NCBI GenBank assembly: GCA_023379675.1 | Contig: JAMCPL010000030.1 | Coordinates: 56,866 to 120,865 of the forward strand | Direction: 5' to 3' | DNA from: Actinomycetota bacterium | GTDB taxonomy: Bacteria > Actinomycetota > Acidimicrobiia > Acidimicrobiales > JAMCPL01 | Length of the DNA stretch: 64,000 nt | Part shown: piece by piece, positions 36,175 through 45,709 of the stretch | How positions within the stretch are numbered: the first letter of the stretch is position 1 | Layout: every line of letters starts with the position of its first letter | Program-made: the position numbers and the translations under genes | The notes under the pieces: model-generated | The model's input: the letters and a program-made list of their open reading frames with translations, nothing else | Database searches by the model: none | Told to the model about the DNA's origin: nothing

Positions 36175-37062
36175 ATGGATGCAACAGGTCAATTCGCTGG
36201 CGATGTTTTCCAGCCTGTCGGCGTTGTCGGTTGCGGTCTTATGGGCTCGGGGATTGCAGAGGTGTGTGCTCGGGCTGGTTTGCAGGTGATCGTAATCGAG
36301 AAGGATCAGTCTTCACTCGATGCAGGCAGGCGGAGAATCGACACATCCCTGTCCAGGGCGGTGCGTGCGGGCAAGGTTTCCGAGGAGCAGAGAGACGAGG
36401 CATTAAGCCTCATCCATTTCACTGCATCTTTTGAGGAACTCAAGTACTGCAGGATCACCATCGAAGCGGTTGTAGAGGCCGAGAGCGAGAAGGAAAGCGT
36501 CTTTGCCATACTGGACAAAGTGGTGGAGGCACCTGACGCGATCCTGGCATCCAATACCAGCTCGATACCCATTATGAAGCTGGCTATGGCCACCAGCCGT
36601 CCAGAGTATGTTGTCGGGATGCACTTTTTCAATCCTGTTCCTATCCTTAAGCTGGTCGAGCTGGTTCCATCGCTCTTGACGAGCCAGGAGACCGTCAAGC
36701 GTGCGGAGGCTTTCGCCGCCGGCGTACTGAACAAGCGGGTTATCTTGTGCAAGGATAGGGCAGGCTTCGTCGTCAATGCGCTGCTGATTCCATATATCCT
36801 GTCTGCTGTCAGGATGATGGAGTCAGGTTTTGCTTCAGCTGAGGATATAGATGCGGGAATGGTCGAAGGCTGCGCTCATCCCATGGGGCCGCTGGCTCTT
36901 GCAGATTTGATCGGGCTGGATACCACTATGGCTGTGGCTGGGTCGCTCTACGAAGAGTTCAAGGAGCCTCTGTATGCTCCATCCCCACTCCTGTCGCGAA
37001 TGGTTGAGGCGGGCCTGCTCGGGCGTAAAGCGGGCCGAGGATTTTATGATTACGGCAGATGA
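36175..37062 (+). CDS. 3-hydroxybutyryl-CoA dehydrogenase
   Basis: 295 residues, the standard length. VGVVGCGLMGSGIAEVCARAG binds NAD(P), TASFEELKYCRITIEAVVEA and SNTSSIPIMKLA line the pocket, and GMHFFNPVPILKLVEL contains the catalytic His. KDRAGFVVNALLIPYI is the start of the C-terminal dimer domain. It oxidises or reduces 3-hydroxyacyl-CoA in beta-oxidation or butyrate metabolism. The acyl-CoA dehydrogenase gene follows 19 bases on, so the pair acts on the same pathway. Confidence 0.94.
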   Translation: MDATGQFAGDVFQPVGVVGCGLMGSGIAEVCARAGLQVIVIEKDQSSLDAGRRRIDTSLSRAVRAGKVSEEQRDEALSLIHFTASFEELKYCRITIEAVVEAESEKESVFAILDKVVEAPDAILASNTSSIPIMKLAMATSRPEYVVGMHFFNPVPILKLVELVPSLLTSQETVKRAEAFAAGVLNKRVILCKDRAGFVVNALLIPYILSAVRMMESGFASAEDIDAGMVEGCAHPMGPLALADLIGLDTTMAVAGSLYEEFKEPLYAPSPLLSRMVEAGLLGRKAGRGFYDYGR

Positions 37063-37081
37063 TTTGTAAGGAAGTTTGAAG

Positions 37082-38218
37082 ATGCTGAGTGAAGAGCAGA
37101 TAGAGCTGAGAAAGGTGGTACGCCGCTGGGCTGAGGCTGATGTGGCTCCGTATGCCGCAGAGGTCGATAGGGATGCGCGATTTCCAGACGAGGCATTCAA
37201 GTCGTTTGTCGACAATGGATGGGTCAAGTTGCAGTACCCGTCTGAGTATGGAGGTGATGGGGCGGACGCACTATCGATTGCCATATTCGTTGAGGAGATC
37301 GCAAGGGTATGCGCCAGTTCCAGCCTGGTTGCCATGATTTCGAAGCTGGGATGCATACCTCTGATTCACTGGGGGTCCGAAGACCTCAAGCGCAAGTACC
37401 TTCCACTGGTGGCAACGGGTCGGATGCAGGCCAGCTACTGCCTTTCGGAGACAGGGGCCGGGTCGGATGTGGCCTCGATGAAGACTCGGGCGATAAGAGA
37501 TGGCGATACGTACGTGCTCAAGGGAGCCAAGCATTGGATCACCAACGCCGGCGTGTCGGACATTTACACCGTGTTTGCCAAGACTGATCCGGATGCCGGT
37601 AGTAAGGGTGTTTCATGTTTTGTCGTGGAACGAGACTGGGGGGTGAAGATAGGCAAGCTGGAGGACAAGCTGGGGGTAAGGGGTAGCCCTACTGGCGAGG
37701 TGTTGCTCGACGAGGTGCGAGTTCCCGCCCTTAACCGTATTGGTGAAGAGGGGCAGGGGTTTGCAATTGCTATGGGAACGCTCAACCGCAGCAGGCCTGG
37801 TATCGGTGCTCAAGCGGTAGGTATAGCGCAGGGAGCCATAGATGCAGCCTTGGGGTACGTAAGGCAAAGGGAGCAGTTTGGTAGGCCGATCGGTGATTTT
37901 CAGGGTGTGCGTTTCATGCTGGCGGACATGGCAATGAGGAACGAGGCGGCCAGGAGCCTGGTCTACCGTGCCCATGAGGTGATCGACGCAGGAGATCCCT
38001 ACGGGGAACTCCCGATGATGGGAGCCATGGCCAAGTGCGTCGCTGCGGACACGGCTATGGCTGTAACCGTGGATGCGGTTCAACTGTTTGGCGGCTATGG
38101 ATATACGAAGGACTTTCCGGTCGAGCGGTACATGCGTGACGCCAAGATCACGCAGATATACGAGGGGACCAACCAGATACAGAGAGTGGTGATCTCAAAA
38201 CAGTTGCTGGATGGCTGA
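37082..38218 (+). CDS. Acyl-CoA dehydrogenase
   Basis: 378 residues from the ATG at 37082 (an in-frame TTG at 37076 is less likely). FAD-binding motifs YCLSETGAGSDVASMKTRA and KHWITNAGVSDIYTVFAKT are present. RQREQFGRPIGDFQGVRFMLADM and the C-terminal YEGTNQIQRVVISKQLL, with the catalytic-base Glu, are intact. It makes a trans-2-enoyl-CoA, passing electrons to ETF. It is downstream of the 3-hydroxyacyl-CoA dehydrogenase. Chain length is not determined. Confidence 0.94.
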   Translation: MLSEEQIELRKVVRRWAEADVAPYAAEVDRDARFPDEAFKSFVDNGWVKLQYPSEYGGDGADALSIAIFVEEIARVCASSSLVAMISKLGCIPLIHWGSEDLKRKYLPLVATGRMQASYCLSETGAGSDVASMKTRAIRDGDTYVLKGAKHWITNAGVSDIYTVFAKTDPDAGSKGVSCFVVERDWGVKIGKLEDKLGVRGSPTGEVLLDEVRVPALNRIGEEGQGFAIAMGTLNRSRPGIGAQAVGIAQGAIDAALGYVRQREQFGRPIGDFQGVRFMLADMAMRNEAARSLVYRAHEVIDAGDPYGELPMMGAMAKCVAADTAMAVTVDAVQLFGGYGYTKDFPVERYMRDAKITQIYEGTNQIQRVVISKQLLDG

Positions 38219-38422
38219 TTGGTCTGAATCCTCACCTCGTGATGCCTTGCAGTGCCCTGGGCGGGTGATGGTGTGTTTTTCAGCCGAGATGCAAGGTATC
38301 GGGCGATCGGCCACATCCGCTCCGTCTGATTATGCCGGTATGACGGTAGCCCGATTGGCCAGCCAGTAGTATGGCGGGCCGAGCCGCCTTCCTTGCAGTC
38401 GGTTGTGCTGGTAGGCTGAAAG

Positions 38423-38893
38423 ATGGGTAGTATCAATACGGTGAGCATTGTCAATGATAGTAATGAGACGATGGTCGGCAATGGCAAGCGGCCCTTGGTA
38501 CTCTTTGTATGCGTGCATAATGCAGGCAGGTCCCAGATGGCTGCAGCACTGCTTGCCAAACGTTCCAACGGGCAGGTGGATGTACGGTCGGCTGGCTCTG
38601 CGCCGGCCAACGAGATCAATCCAGTGGCGGTGGAGGTGATGCGCGAGGTGGGAGTCGATATATCCGCAGCCACGCCCAAGTTGCTGACCTTGCTGCACGC
38701 GAAGGAAGCTGACGTGGTGATTACGATGGGTTGCGGCGACGCATGTCCGGTGTACCCAGGCAAGCGCTACCTGAGTTGGGATGTGGAGGATCCATCTGGT
38801 AAGGATATCATTACGGTACGACGTATACGTGATGATATCGATACGCTGGTGGCAGGCTTGCTCGAAGAAATTGTTACAGGGAGTGTCTTGTAG
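38423..38893 (+). CDS. ArsC-like low-molecular-weight phosphatase/arsenate reductase
   Basis: 156 residues (or 140 from an in-frame ATG at 38471). The P-loop reads VLFVCVHNAGRSQMA, with nucleophile Cys30 and Arg36. RSAGSAPANEINPVAVEVM and VITMGCGDACPVYPG follow; the latter carries cysteines typical of the thioredoxin- or mycothiol-linked arsenate reductases. It reduces arsenate to arsenite. No ArsR or arsenite pump is beside it. MshD, a mycothiol enzyme, follows convergently, in keeping with a mycothiol-linked mechanism, though that is context only. Confidence 0.85.
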   Translation: MGSINTVSIVNDSNETMVGNGKRPLVLFVCVHNAGRSQMAAALLAKRSNGQVDVRSAGSAPANEINPVAVEVMREVGVDISAATPKLLTLLHAKEADVVITMGCGDACPVYPGKRYLSWDVEDPSGKDIITVRRIRDDIDTLVAGLLEEIVTGSVL

Positions 38894-39054
38894 GTTCCAC
38901 ATGCGTGGTTCCGAACTGTACACTTCTTGAATCGTCCTGGAACTTTTGACTCCGCCGATTATGGCCGACATCTTGGATCTTTTTAGCCTATCAGTTAGAG
39001 AAGCTGGGTAAGGAGTACCATCCCAGTTAGTGATCAGATGGTGGCTGTTGCTTA

Positions 39055-40032
39055 TCAGCAGGTCTCTAGTTTCTGGAAATGGCCTGGTGGTTCATCAAGA
39101 GTGAATGCCCTGTCAGTGTGATCTATCTTGAAGCCAAATCTTTCATACAGCTTAAGGGCAGCCGCATTATCGGAGTCCACATACAGCATGGCAATCCGTA
39201 GTCCTCGTGAGGAGAGGTGGTCCAGGCCTGCTCGTAGTAGCGGGGCTGACACTCCTCTTCCCTGGTACGTAGGGTCCACGCAGATGACGTATATTTCACC
39301 CATGGGAGGATATGAGGGTAAGTTGCCGGGGTGGATTTTGGTCCAGCACGCTCCTGCAAGGCGGTTGGCATCTACACCCAGGATGAAGCCCTGCGGATCA
39401 AACCAGGGCTCCTGCTCGCGTGCTGCCAGCATATTCAGGTCCCAGCGTCCCTGCTCCGGGTGGCTGGCAAAGGCCCGGTTGTTTAGTTCGAGCCAGGATA
39501 GTTCGTCCTGGCCGGGTCGGAATGTACGTAGCACGAGTGGGTCGGGTTCCGTGTCTTCTGCTTCCAGGGGCAAGGCTCGCCTCATCTGGTACAGTTCCCT
39601 GCTGACTTTCATGCCCATAAAGCGAGCCGCCTCTTCCAGCAGCGTGTTCGAACGAAGGGCCCACAGCGATACCGGGTAAGCTGCCGGACCCAGGCCTGCA
39701 ATTGCTTTCCTAGCAAGTGCCGACGCTATTTCAAGGTAATCGCTCCTGCAGGCGGGCGACACAGCTATTTCGATTGCAGTGCCCTGGTTGGTCGTGGAGA
39801 TATGGACGTATCCGCACAGTTGGCCGTTTTCTGCATCTTTTGCCAGGTACCCCCAAGCCGTTCCTATGGCAGGATGACGGGCGCCGGTTCCCGTGTGCTG
39901 CGACAGTTCCAGCCACGACTGATCGTTCAATGGCCTGTATCCGTCGAAGTTCTCCGAATCTGCAATGAGTTGCAGGACATCTCGGCGATTGCTCCCAGTG
40001 GGGCTGAATGGCGTGATTTCGAATCGGGTCAT
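39055..40032 (-). CDS. mshD: Mycothiol synthase MshD
   Basis: 325 residues with two GNAT domains. The first half (about 1-150) is a degenerate acetyltransferase. The second has the acetyl-CoA loop EIYVICVDPTYQGRGVSAPLL and ends with LYVDSDNAAALKLYERFGF. The layout is that of MshD, which acetylates Cys-GlcN-Ins with acetyl-CoA to give mycothiol. I chose the ATG at 40032; the frame runs upstream to 40359 but that part overlaps the DinG gene and looks random. Mycothiol is restricted to actinobacteria, which supports the taxonomic call. It starts 10 bases after the helicase gene on the same strand. Confidence 0.9.
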   Translation of the reverse strand: MTRFEITPFSPTGSNRRDVLQLIADSENFDGYRPLNDQSWLELSQHTGTGARHPAIGTAWGYLAKDAENGQLCGYVHISTTNQGTAIEIAVSPACRSDYLEIASALARKAIAGLGPAAYPVSLWALRSNTLLEEAARFMGMKVSRELYQMRRALPLEAEDTEPDPLVLRTFRPGQDELSWLELNNRAFASHPEQGRWDLNMLAAREQEPWFDPQGFILGVDANRLAGACWTKIHPGNLPSYPPMGEIYVICVDPTYQGRGVSAPLLRAGLDHLSSRGLRIAMLYVDSDNAAALKLYERFGFKIDHTDRAFTLDEPPGHFQKLETC

Positions 40033-40042
40033 TGCGATGATC

Positions 40043-42883
40043 TCAGCAGTTGGGCGGGTGTACATCTTGGCGAATCGCGCCGGCGTTACTGGCGCTGTTA
40101 CCGGCGTGTTTATTGGCGTTGTCGCGGGAGGCCTTGATCGCCTCCAGCCACTTGACGGCAACCGGCTTCTGCCTAACCAGGCATTCTTTTGGAAATGGCA
40201 GGTGGGAGAGCAGGACTGAGCTGTATGGTGCGTCGGTGATGCGGCGATCCAGGACAGCGACAGCGCCGGTATCGGATGCCCTGCGCAGGAGCCTACCGGT
40301 TGCCTGAGCGAGGAGTGTTGCTGCAGCCGGTATGTCCACCGACATGAAGGCATTCTCACCCCTTTCTCTGGCTATATCCCGCCTTGCCTGGATGACGGGG
40401 TCTGCCGGACTGGGGAACGGTAGCTTGTCCAGGACAACCAGCGAAAGGCTGGGTCCCGGAACGTCCACACCCTGGAAGTAGCTGCGGGTTGCAAGCAGGC
40501 AACTCTGCTCGTTCCGAATGAAACGATCCACGAGAGCATTACGCGACAGGTGGTCATCCTGCGACAATATCTCGATACTTCCTGGAAGTCTGGTGCGCAT
40601 AGTCTCTACGGCGCGCCGCATGGACGCGTATGAGGTGAAGAGAGCCAGAGTACGTCCACCGGCGGCAATGACCAGGGTGATGAGTTCCTCCTCACATGCC
40701 GCATAAAAGAGTGCAGTTGCATCGTTGGCCTTGCTGTTTGGCAATGGAAACGGGGCCGGTGGGACGTATAGCAATGCCTGCGAGGCAAAGTCGAAGGGGG
40801 TACCGGCGTCGATCATGGCTGGACGGGGAAGGGACAGCCTCTCTACCATGCCGGGTGGGACGGTGGCGGAGACCATTATCAGAGCGGCAGGAGCGCCTGA
40901 TGCCCATTCGTCCGGGTCACCCTTTGCCGATTCCGAGCCGGCAGGCTCGTCGTTTCCAGCATGTGAATGACTGCCGTTGTCCCCGGCGTGCCCGTCATGG
41001 CCGGCATCCACAGCTCCATCGGGTTTCGTGTCGTGTCGATGCACCACAGTGGGAGCAAGGGATCTTTCCAGGCCAATATCGTTCCCGCCAGGATCGGTGT
41101 CGAGTACTCGTAGCCGGGATGGTGGTCCGGTGGATTCTTGACGCGTGGAGAGTACTTGTTCCTCGAAGAGATGATTGCCAGGCGCAGTGCTCCGAGGTGC
41201 TTCGCGATTGGCGTGAGTATCGTTGCGATATTCCATAGCAGGCCAGAGCCACTCCGAGAGGACTTCGCCTATGTCCAGGTACAGCAGCCTGATGCGGTAA
41301 TCGGCGCCGTAAGGTTCAGCGGATGGCGCGCGGGATGCAACTGTGGATACTGGTTCCACCAGCAGTATGCGGTGCGGGGTTCCATCGCGGGAGCTGGTTA
41401 GTTGCCCGATCGCGTCCAGGATGTTCTCACCTCGGACAATGATACGCTCGATATGATCGGCTGAGCCTGCCACGTCTCTACGGCCGGAACGTGACGGGTT
41501 CTTGCCCCTTGACCCTTTGGCGCCATGAACGGCTGGGGTCGCCCAAGTGTTCGCAGGGAAGTCCAGAGGATTGCCTGATACCGCAGGGATGCTCTGATCG
41601 TGCCAGATCTGCCCACGCAGGGAACGGAGCTGTTGGCTGAGGATGGCGACGATGTCCGTCACTGCATCTTGCAGGCTACGGAGCACGCTGTCCAATGCCG
41701 AGCCGCTTTCGACACCGCCTTTGATGACGGCGCCGGATGGATTGCCGGAGCGATCCAGTAAATCGTGCAAGGCATCGTCCAATGAACGAGACGCGATGCG
41801 GACTCGCTGGATTGCATCGTGGAGTTCCGGAGCTGGCTCCAATGGTGATGACGTTCGTCTCCTTCCTAGCCGGTTGCCCTCCGTGATCCTCTCCGCGAGC
41901 CGGGCGAGTCGTTCCACCTGGGAGGGGCGGAGTTCCACGCCGAATGTCTCTATCAGGATGTCGGCAGTCTCATGCGCTTCATCCAGCACTGCTATATCGT
42001 GATCTGGGAGGATATTCCCGCTCGACTTTATGTGGAGCCCGTACAAGTGGAGGTTGGTGATGACTATGCCGGCGGATTCAGCGTTGCGCCGGGCCTTTTC
42101 GGCAAAACACTCACGACCGATGCTGCATGTGTAAGCTCCAGGACATTCGTCGCTGCCCGAGGAGATTTCACTCCATATTGCAGGACTTATATTTCCCAGC
42201 TCATCACGGTCTCCAGCTCTGGTAGTGCGTGCCCAGGAAGATACACTGTCCCAATCAGTTTCCGGCGGTGTACCTACCTTGGGGTACCTGGGGCGGTCAT
42301 TTGGAGGTTCGAGTATTGACCCCTGCTCGTTCGGCCCATCTTGTGGATGTAACATGTATTTTGCCAGGCACATGTAGTTGGACCTGCCTTTCAGAACGGC
42401 GAAGGTGAGGTCCGGAAAGAGTTTCGTCAGTGCAGGCAAGTCCTTGCTAGCCAGCTGGTTCTGAAGGGCGATAGTGGCTGTTGCGATTACCGCTTTCCGA
42501 CCGGCGGCAATGATCGGCGCGAGATACGCAAAGCTCTTTCCGGTTCCAGTACCAGCCTGTGCCACCAGGACCCCTCCCTCCTCGATGATGCGTGATACAG
42601 CCTGTGCCATTTGCACCTGGCCGGGACGGTCTTCCGCGTCGCTTCCGAGCGATTTGCGCAAGCCGAGAAGTATCGTTTTCGTCTTGGTTGCCAGGGCGTC
42701 GGGGAAACGTTCCGGCGAATGGATGCCTCGAGCGTGTGTCTCTCGTGTGAGAGGTTCCGGCGGGTGGAGACTTTGATCCTCACGAGTTTGAGTTTGCCGG
42801 ACGCGATCCTGCCGGCTGTAACCATGGCGGCTCTGGGCAGGACGTTCCGGGTGGTCTCCTGCTTCATGTGCAATAGGGTCCAC
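40043..42883 (-). CDS. dinG: DinG/XPD-like DEAH helicase
   Basis: Up to 946 residues of superfamily 2 helicase. Walker A is GTGTGKS at 111-117 and the DEAH box lies in AVLDEAHETADI. Four cysteines between them (near SNYMCLAKYM and DECPGAYTCSIGRECF) would hold the XPD/DinG iron-sulfur cluster. C-terminal motif VI is LAQATGRLLRRASDTG. These helicases unwind DNA or R-loops with 5'-3' polarity. A Pro/Ser/Gly/His-rich insertion of about 120 residues near 540-650 is unusual. The exact start is uncertain: the first 70 residues are unlike the family and may not be translated. Confidence 0.88.
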   Translation of the reverse strand: MDPIAHEAGDHPERPAQSRHGYSRQDRVRQTQTREDQSLHPPEPLTRETHARGIHSPERFPDALATKTKTILLGLRKSLGSDAEDRPGQVQMAQAVSRIIEEGGVLVAQAGTGTGKSFAYLAPIIAAGRKAVIATATIALQNQLASKDLPALTKLFPDLTFAVLKGRSNYMCLAKYMLHPQDGPNEQGSILEPPNDRPRYPKVGTPPETDWDSVSSWARTTRAGDRDELGNISPAIWSEISSGSDECPGAYTCSIGRECFAEKARRNAESAGIVITNLHLYGLHIKSSGNILPDHDIAVLDEAHETADILIETFGVELRPSQVERLARLAERITEGNRLGRRRTSSPLEPAPELHDAIQRVRIASRSLDDALHDLLDRSGNPSGAVIKGGVESGSALDSVLRSLQDAVTDIVAILSQQLRSLRGQIWHDQSIPAVSGNPLDFPANTWATPAVHGAKGSRGKNPSRSGRRDVAGSADHIERIIVRGENILDAIGQLTSSRDGTPHRILLVEPVSTVASRAPSAEPYGADYRIRLLYLDIGEVLSEWLWPAMEYRNDTHANREAPRSTAPGNHLFEEQVLSTRQESTGPPSRLRVLDTDPGGNDIGLERSLAPTVVHRHDTKPDGAVDAGHDGHAGDNGSHSHAGNDEPAGSESAKGDPDEWASGAPAALIMVSATVPPGMVERLSLPRPAMIDAGTPFDFASQALLYVPPAPFPLPNSKANDATALFYAACEEELITLVIAAGGRTLALFTSYASMRRAVETMRTRLPGSIEILSQDDHLSRNALVDRFIRNEQSCLLATRSYFQGVDVPGPSLSLVVLDKLPFPSPADPVIQARRDIARERGENAFMSVDIPAAATLLAQATGRLLRRASDTGAVAVLDRRITDAPYSSVLLSHLPFPKECLVRQKPVAVKWLEAIKASRDNANKHAGNSASNAGAIRQDVHPPNC

Positions 42884-42991
42884 CAGATAAGATTAGCCGG
42901 GTTACTCACACGCTGCCGGTACATATCTGATACACAGCCGGCTCCGAGCGCTTCGACGCCTACCTCGCTGACCGGCTGATAGGATAAGCCC

Positions 42992-44707
42992 ATGACCAAT
43001 CCACTGAAAATACGCAGCTACGAAGTTACTGACGGCCCGACCCGCGCACCTGCAAGGGCGATGCTGAGGGCGGTAGGTATGACAGATGATGACTGGGATC
43101 GCCCGCAGATTGCCGTTGCCTCATCGTGGAACGATGTCACTCCCTGCAACATGCCACTGTACAGGCTGGCGAAGAGAGCTAGAGATGGCGCCAGGGCAGC
43201 TGGTGCGTTTCCATTCGAGTTCACGACGATAGCTGTGTCCGATGGTATATCCATGGGACATGAGGGGATGCGAGCTTCCCTTGTTTCGAGGGAGGTCATT
43301 GCCGACTCGGTGGAGGTGATGATGCATGCCGAGCGGTTTGATGGCATGGTGACGCTTGCTGGTTGTGATAAGTCATTGCCGGGAATGCTCATGGCTGCCG
43401 CACGTGTGAACGTTCCCAGCGTGTTTCTCTATGCGGGTACCATACTTCCAGGCCGGTTACGCGACCAGGCACTGGACATCGTGAGTGTTTTCGAGGCCGT
43501 AGGTGCACATTCCGCAGGGAAGATGAACGACGAGGAACTTCATGCAGTCGAAAGTAATGCTTGTCCCACTGAAGGTTCCTGTGCAGGGATGTTCACGGCC
43601 AACACCTTGTCGTCAGTGGCGGAAGCACTTGGTATGTCTTTGCCGGGGAGCGCTTCCGCTCCTGCGGTGGACCGGAGGAGAGACGACTATGCCTACCTGT
43701 CGGGCAGGACGGTCGTCGACATGCTTGCAAAGGGGATCACGCCAAGGCAGGTGATGACAAAGGATGCTTTCGAGAACGCGATTGCGGTGGTGATGGCCCT
43801 GGGCGGCTCCACCAATGCGGTGTTGCACCTGCTTGCAATTGCCGCTGAAGCCCGGGTGGATCTCAGCTTGGACGACTTCAACCGTATTGCAGGACTGGTT
43901 CCCCATATAGCTGACATGAAGCCTCACGGCAAGTACCATATGAACGACCTCGACCGTGTAGGTGGGTTGCCGGTGGTGATGCAGGAGCTGCTGGATGCGG
44001 GGCTTGTCCATGGCGACTGCCTGACCGTGACCGGCAGGACGGTGGCGGAGAACCTTGCCGCCTACAGCGGCCCGTCGTCGAGGCCGCCTGAGCCTGACGG
44101 TGAGGTGGTGCATCCTCTGACTGCCCCGATTCATGCCAAGGGAGGCATAGCAATACTGCGCGGATCGCTTGCCCCTGCGGGTTCAGTGGTCAAGGTTGCA
44201 GGGTTGGCCGAGATGAGATTCGAGGGAATTGCACGAGTGTTCGATGGGGAACAGGGAGCACTTGATGCGATACTTGCTGGTGACATACAGCCAGGTACCG
44301 TCATAGTCATCCGTTACGAAGGTCCCAAAGGTGGGCCGGGTATGAGGGAGATGCTTGCCGCTACGGCAGCGTTGAAGGGCGCTGGGCGCGGGGCAGACTG
44401 CGCCCTGATTACGGATGGTAGGTTTTCCGGTGGCACCTACGGATTTTCGGTGGGCCATGTCGCGCCCGAAGCTGCTGATGGAGGTCCTATAGCTCTTGTG
44501 CGTGACGGGGACAGGATCGTGCTCGATGCCAATACGAATACCCTGGATCTACTGGTGGATGACGCCGAACTGTCGGCTCGCCGGGCTGGGTGGGTATTGC
44601 CGGAGCCGCGATACGAGTCCGGTGTCCTTGCCAAATACGCATCGCTTGTCGGTGGTGCGGACAGGGGCGCCGTGACCATGCCGTTAGATCTCCGACGGCG
44701 CTCGTAA
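42992..44707 (+). CDS. ilvD: Dihydroxy-acid dehydratase
   Basis: 571 residues, the normal IlvD length. The Fe-S cysteines are Cys125 in [11 protein letters not shown] and Cys191 in [39 protein letters not shown] and the C-terminal [21 protein letters not shown] are the IlvD type. It makes 2-keto acids in valine, leucine and isoleucine synthesis. Because the next genes form a sugar-acid cassette, a role as a sugar-acid dehydratase was considered; the motifs match IlvD proper. It is divergent from dinG with about 108 bases between. Confidence 0.93.
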   Translation: MTNPLKIRSYEVTDGPTRAPARAMLRAVGMTDDDWDRPQIAVASSWNDVTPCNMPLYRLAKRARDGARAAGAFPFEFTTIAVSDGISMGHEGMRASLVSREVIADSVEVMMHAERFDGMVTLAGCDKSLPGMLMAAARVNVPSVFLYAGTILPGRLRDQALDIVSVFEAVGAHSAGKMNDEELHAVESNACPTEGSCAGMFTANTLSSVAEALGMSLPGSASAPAVDRRRDDYAYLSGRTVVDMLAKGITPRQVMTKDAFENAIAVVMALGGSTNAVLHLLAIAAEARVDLSLDDFNRIAGLVPHIADMKPHGKYHMNDLDRVGGLPVVMQELLDAGLVHGDCLTVTGRTVAENLAAYSGPSSRPPEPDGEVVHPLTAPIHAKGGIAILRGSLAPAGSVVKVAGLAEMRFEGIARVFDGEQGALDAILAGDIQPGTVIVIRYEGPKGGPGMREMLAATAALKGAGRGADCALITDGRFSGGTYGFSVGHVAPEAADGGPIALVRDGDRIVLDANTNTLDLLVDDAELSARRAGWVLPEPRYESGVLAKYASLVGGADRGAVTMPLDLRRRS

Positions 44708-44859
44708 GACTCTATATCTTTGCACGATATCGGGTACGGTTTGCATACCTACAGTGCCTCTGCGGGGCGGTGGAACTTCTTATGCGTGGATGTTCTCGGA
44801 GGGTGTGGCTGTGCTGTGAGCGGGCAGGGCGCCAGGGGGGGGAAGACGGGTGGCAATTC

Positions 44860-44876
44860 TGTCCACAATGTGAACA
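44860..44876. promoter_or_regulatory. Candidate operator upstream of the IclR gene
   Basis: TGTCCAC-AAT-GTGAACA is an inverted repeat (6 of 7 pairs, 3-base centre). It lies 5 bases before a -35-like TTGACT. The position just upstream of an IclR regulator gene suggests autoregulation of the sugar-acid cassette. Confidence 0.5.
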
Positions 44877-44881
44877 CGCTA

Positions 44882-44910
44882 TTGACTTATGCGAACCCGA
44901 CTATCAGAAT
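44882..44910 (+). promoter_or_regulatory. Candidate promoter of the sugar-acid cassette
   Basis: TTGACT (44882-44887), a 17-base spacer and CAGAAT (44905-44910, 4 of 6 matches). Transcription would begin about 44917, almost on the ATG at 44918, implying a leaderless message. Confidence 0.45.
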
Positions 44911-44917
44911 GACACGT

Positions 44918-45709
44918 ATGAGGGGCAGTAATCCATTGAGGGACGAGGTCGAGCGGCCGGCAGGTCGGCCGCGGGTTCAATCTCTTGAACGAGCATTTGC
45001 CATACTTGATGCTATTCGCAGCAGCGATGGGACGCAGAATTATGCGGATGTCGCACTGGCCACAGGGCTGAATAGGACAACCGCCTGGCGGCTGGTGAGC
45101 GACCTGCGTTCGCTTGGACTGGTGTCAGAGGGCGAGGACGGCGGTCTGCGCTTGGGAGCACAATTGCTGTCGTTCGGCGAAACTGCTCGCCGGCATATAT
45201 CGACCAGCGATGCCGCGCACGAGGTTCTGCTACGGTTGCGTGACGACATCGGTGAAACCTGCCATATTGCAGTGACTGATGGCGATGCAATGTTCTATGT
45301 GGACAAGGTGGAGAGCGAGTCATCGGTTAGGGTGGTCAGTTTTGTGGGCAAGAGGCTTGACCTGCACTGTACCGCCTTGGGCAAGTCCCATCTTGCGTGG
45401 CTGCCACTCTCTTCGCGTGATTCAACCATAGCTCGGATCAAGCTGGTGAAGCACACAAGCCACACCATCACCGATCGTGCGACATTGCTGCAGGAACTGG
45501 AGCTTACGAAGCAACGAGGATGGGCGATCGATGACGAAGAGAATGAGTTGGGTATCCGTTGCATAGGTGCTCCGATTCTCCACAAGGCGGTTGACAGCGC
45601 ACTTGCTGCCGTATCGGTGACTGCGCCGGTTCAGCGGTTTTCACGTGAGAATATTCACAATCTGGCAGGTCGATTAATGCGCGCGGCAAGTGAGTTGAGT
45701 TACCTATGA
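44918..45709 (+). CDS. IclR-family regulator of the sugar-acid cassette
   Basis: 263 residues from the ATG at 44918. An N-terminal winged helix (SLERAFAILDAIRSSDG, ALATGLNRTTAWRLVSDL) is followed by the IclR ligand domain with LHCTALGKSHLAWLP and ELGIRCIGAPILHKA. The frame is open back to 44720, but those residues are not IclR-like; a promoter-like pair ends just before 44918, so a leaderless start fits. An ATG at 44909 is the alternative. Its stop overlaps the dehydrogenase start (ATGA). In sugar-acid cassettes IclR proteins repress until the inducer (often KDG or the sugar acid) binds. Confidence 0.88.
   Translation: MRGSNPLRDEVERPAGRPRVQSLERAFAILDAIRSSDGTQNYADVALATGLNRTTAWRLVSDLRSLGLVSEGEDGGLRLGAQLLSFGETARRHISTSDAAHEVLLRLRDDIGETCHIAVTDGDAMFYVDKVESESSVRVVSFVGKRLDLHCTALGKSHLAWLPLSSRDSTIARIKLVKHTSHTITDRATLLQELELTKQRGWAIDDEENELGIRCIGAPILHKAVDSALAAVSVTAPVQRFSRENIHNLAGRLMRAASELSYL

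Noticed and set aside
40033..40359. N-terminal extension of the mshD frame
   Set aside because: It overlaps the dinG coding region, is rich in Pro/Ser/Arg shadow-like residues, and MshD homology begins at 40032.
42992..44707. ilvD as the sugar-acid dehydratase of the next operon
   Set aside because: Motifs are those of true dihydroxy-acid dehydratase, and a ManD-type dehydratase already fills that step; a 210-base gap with its own promoter separates them.
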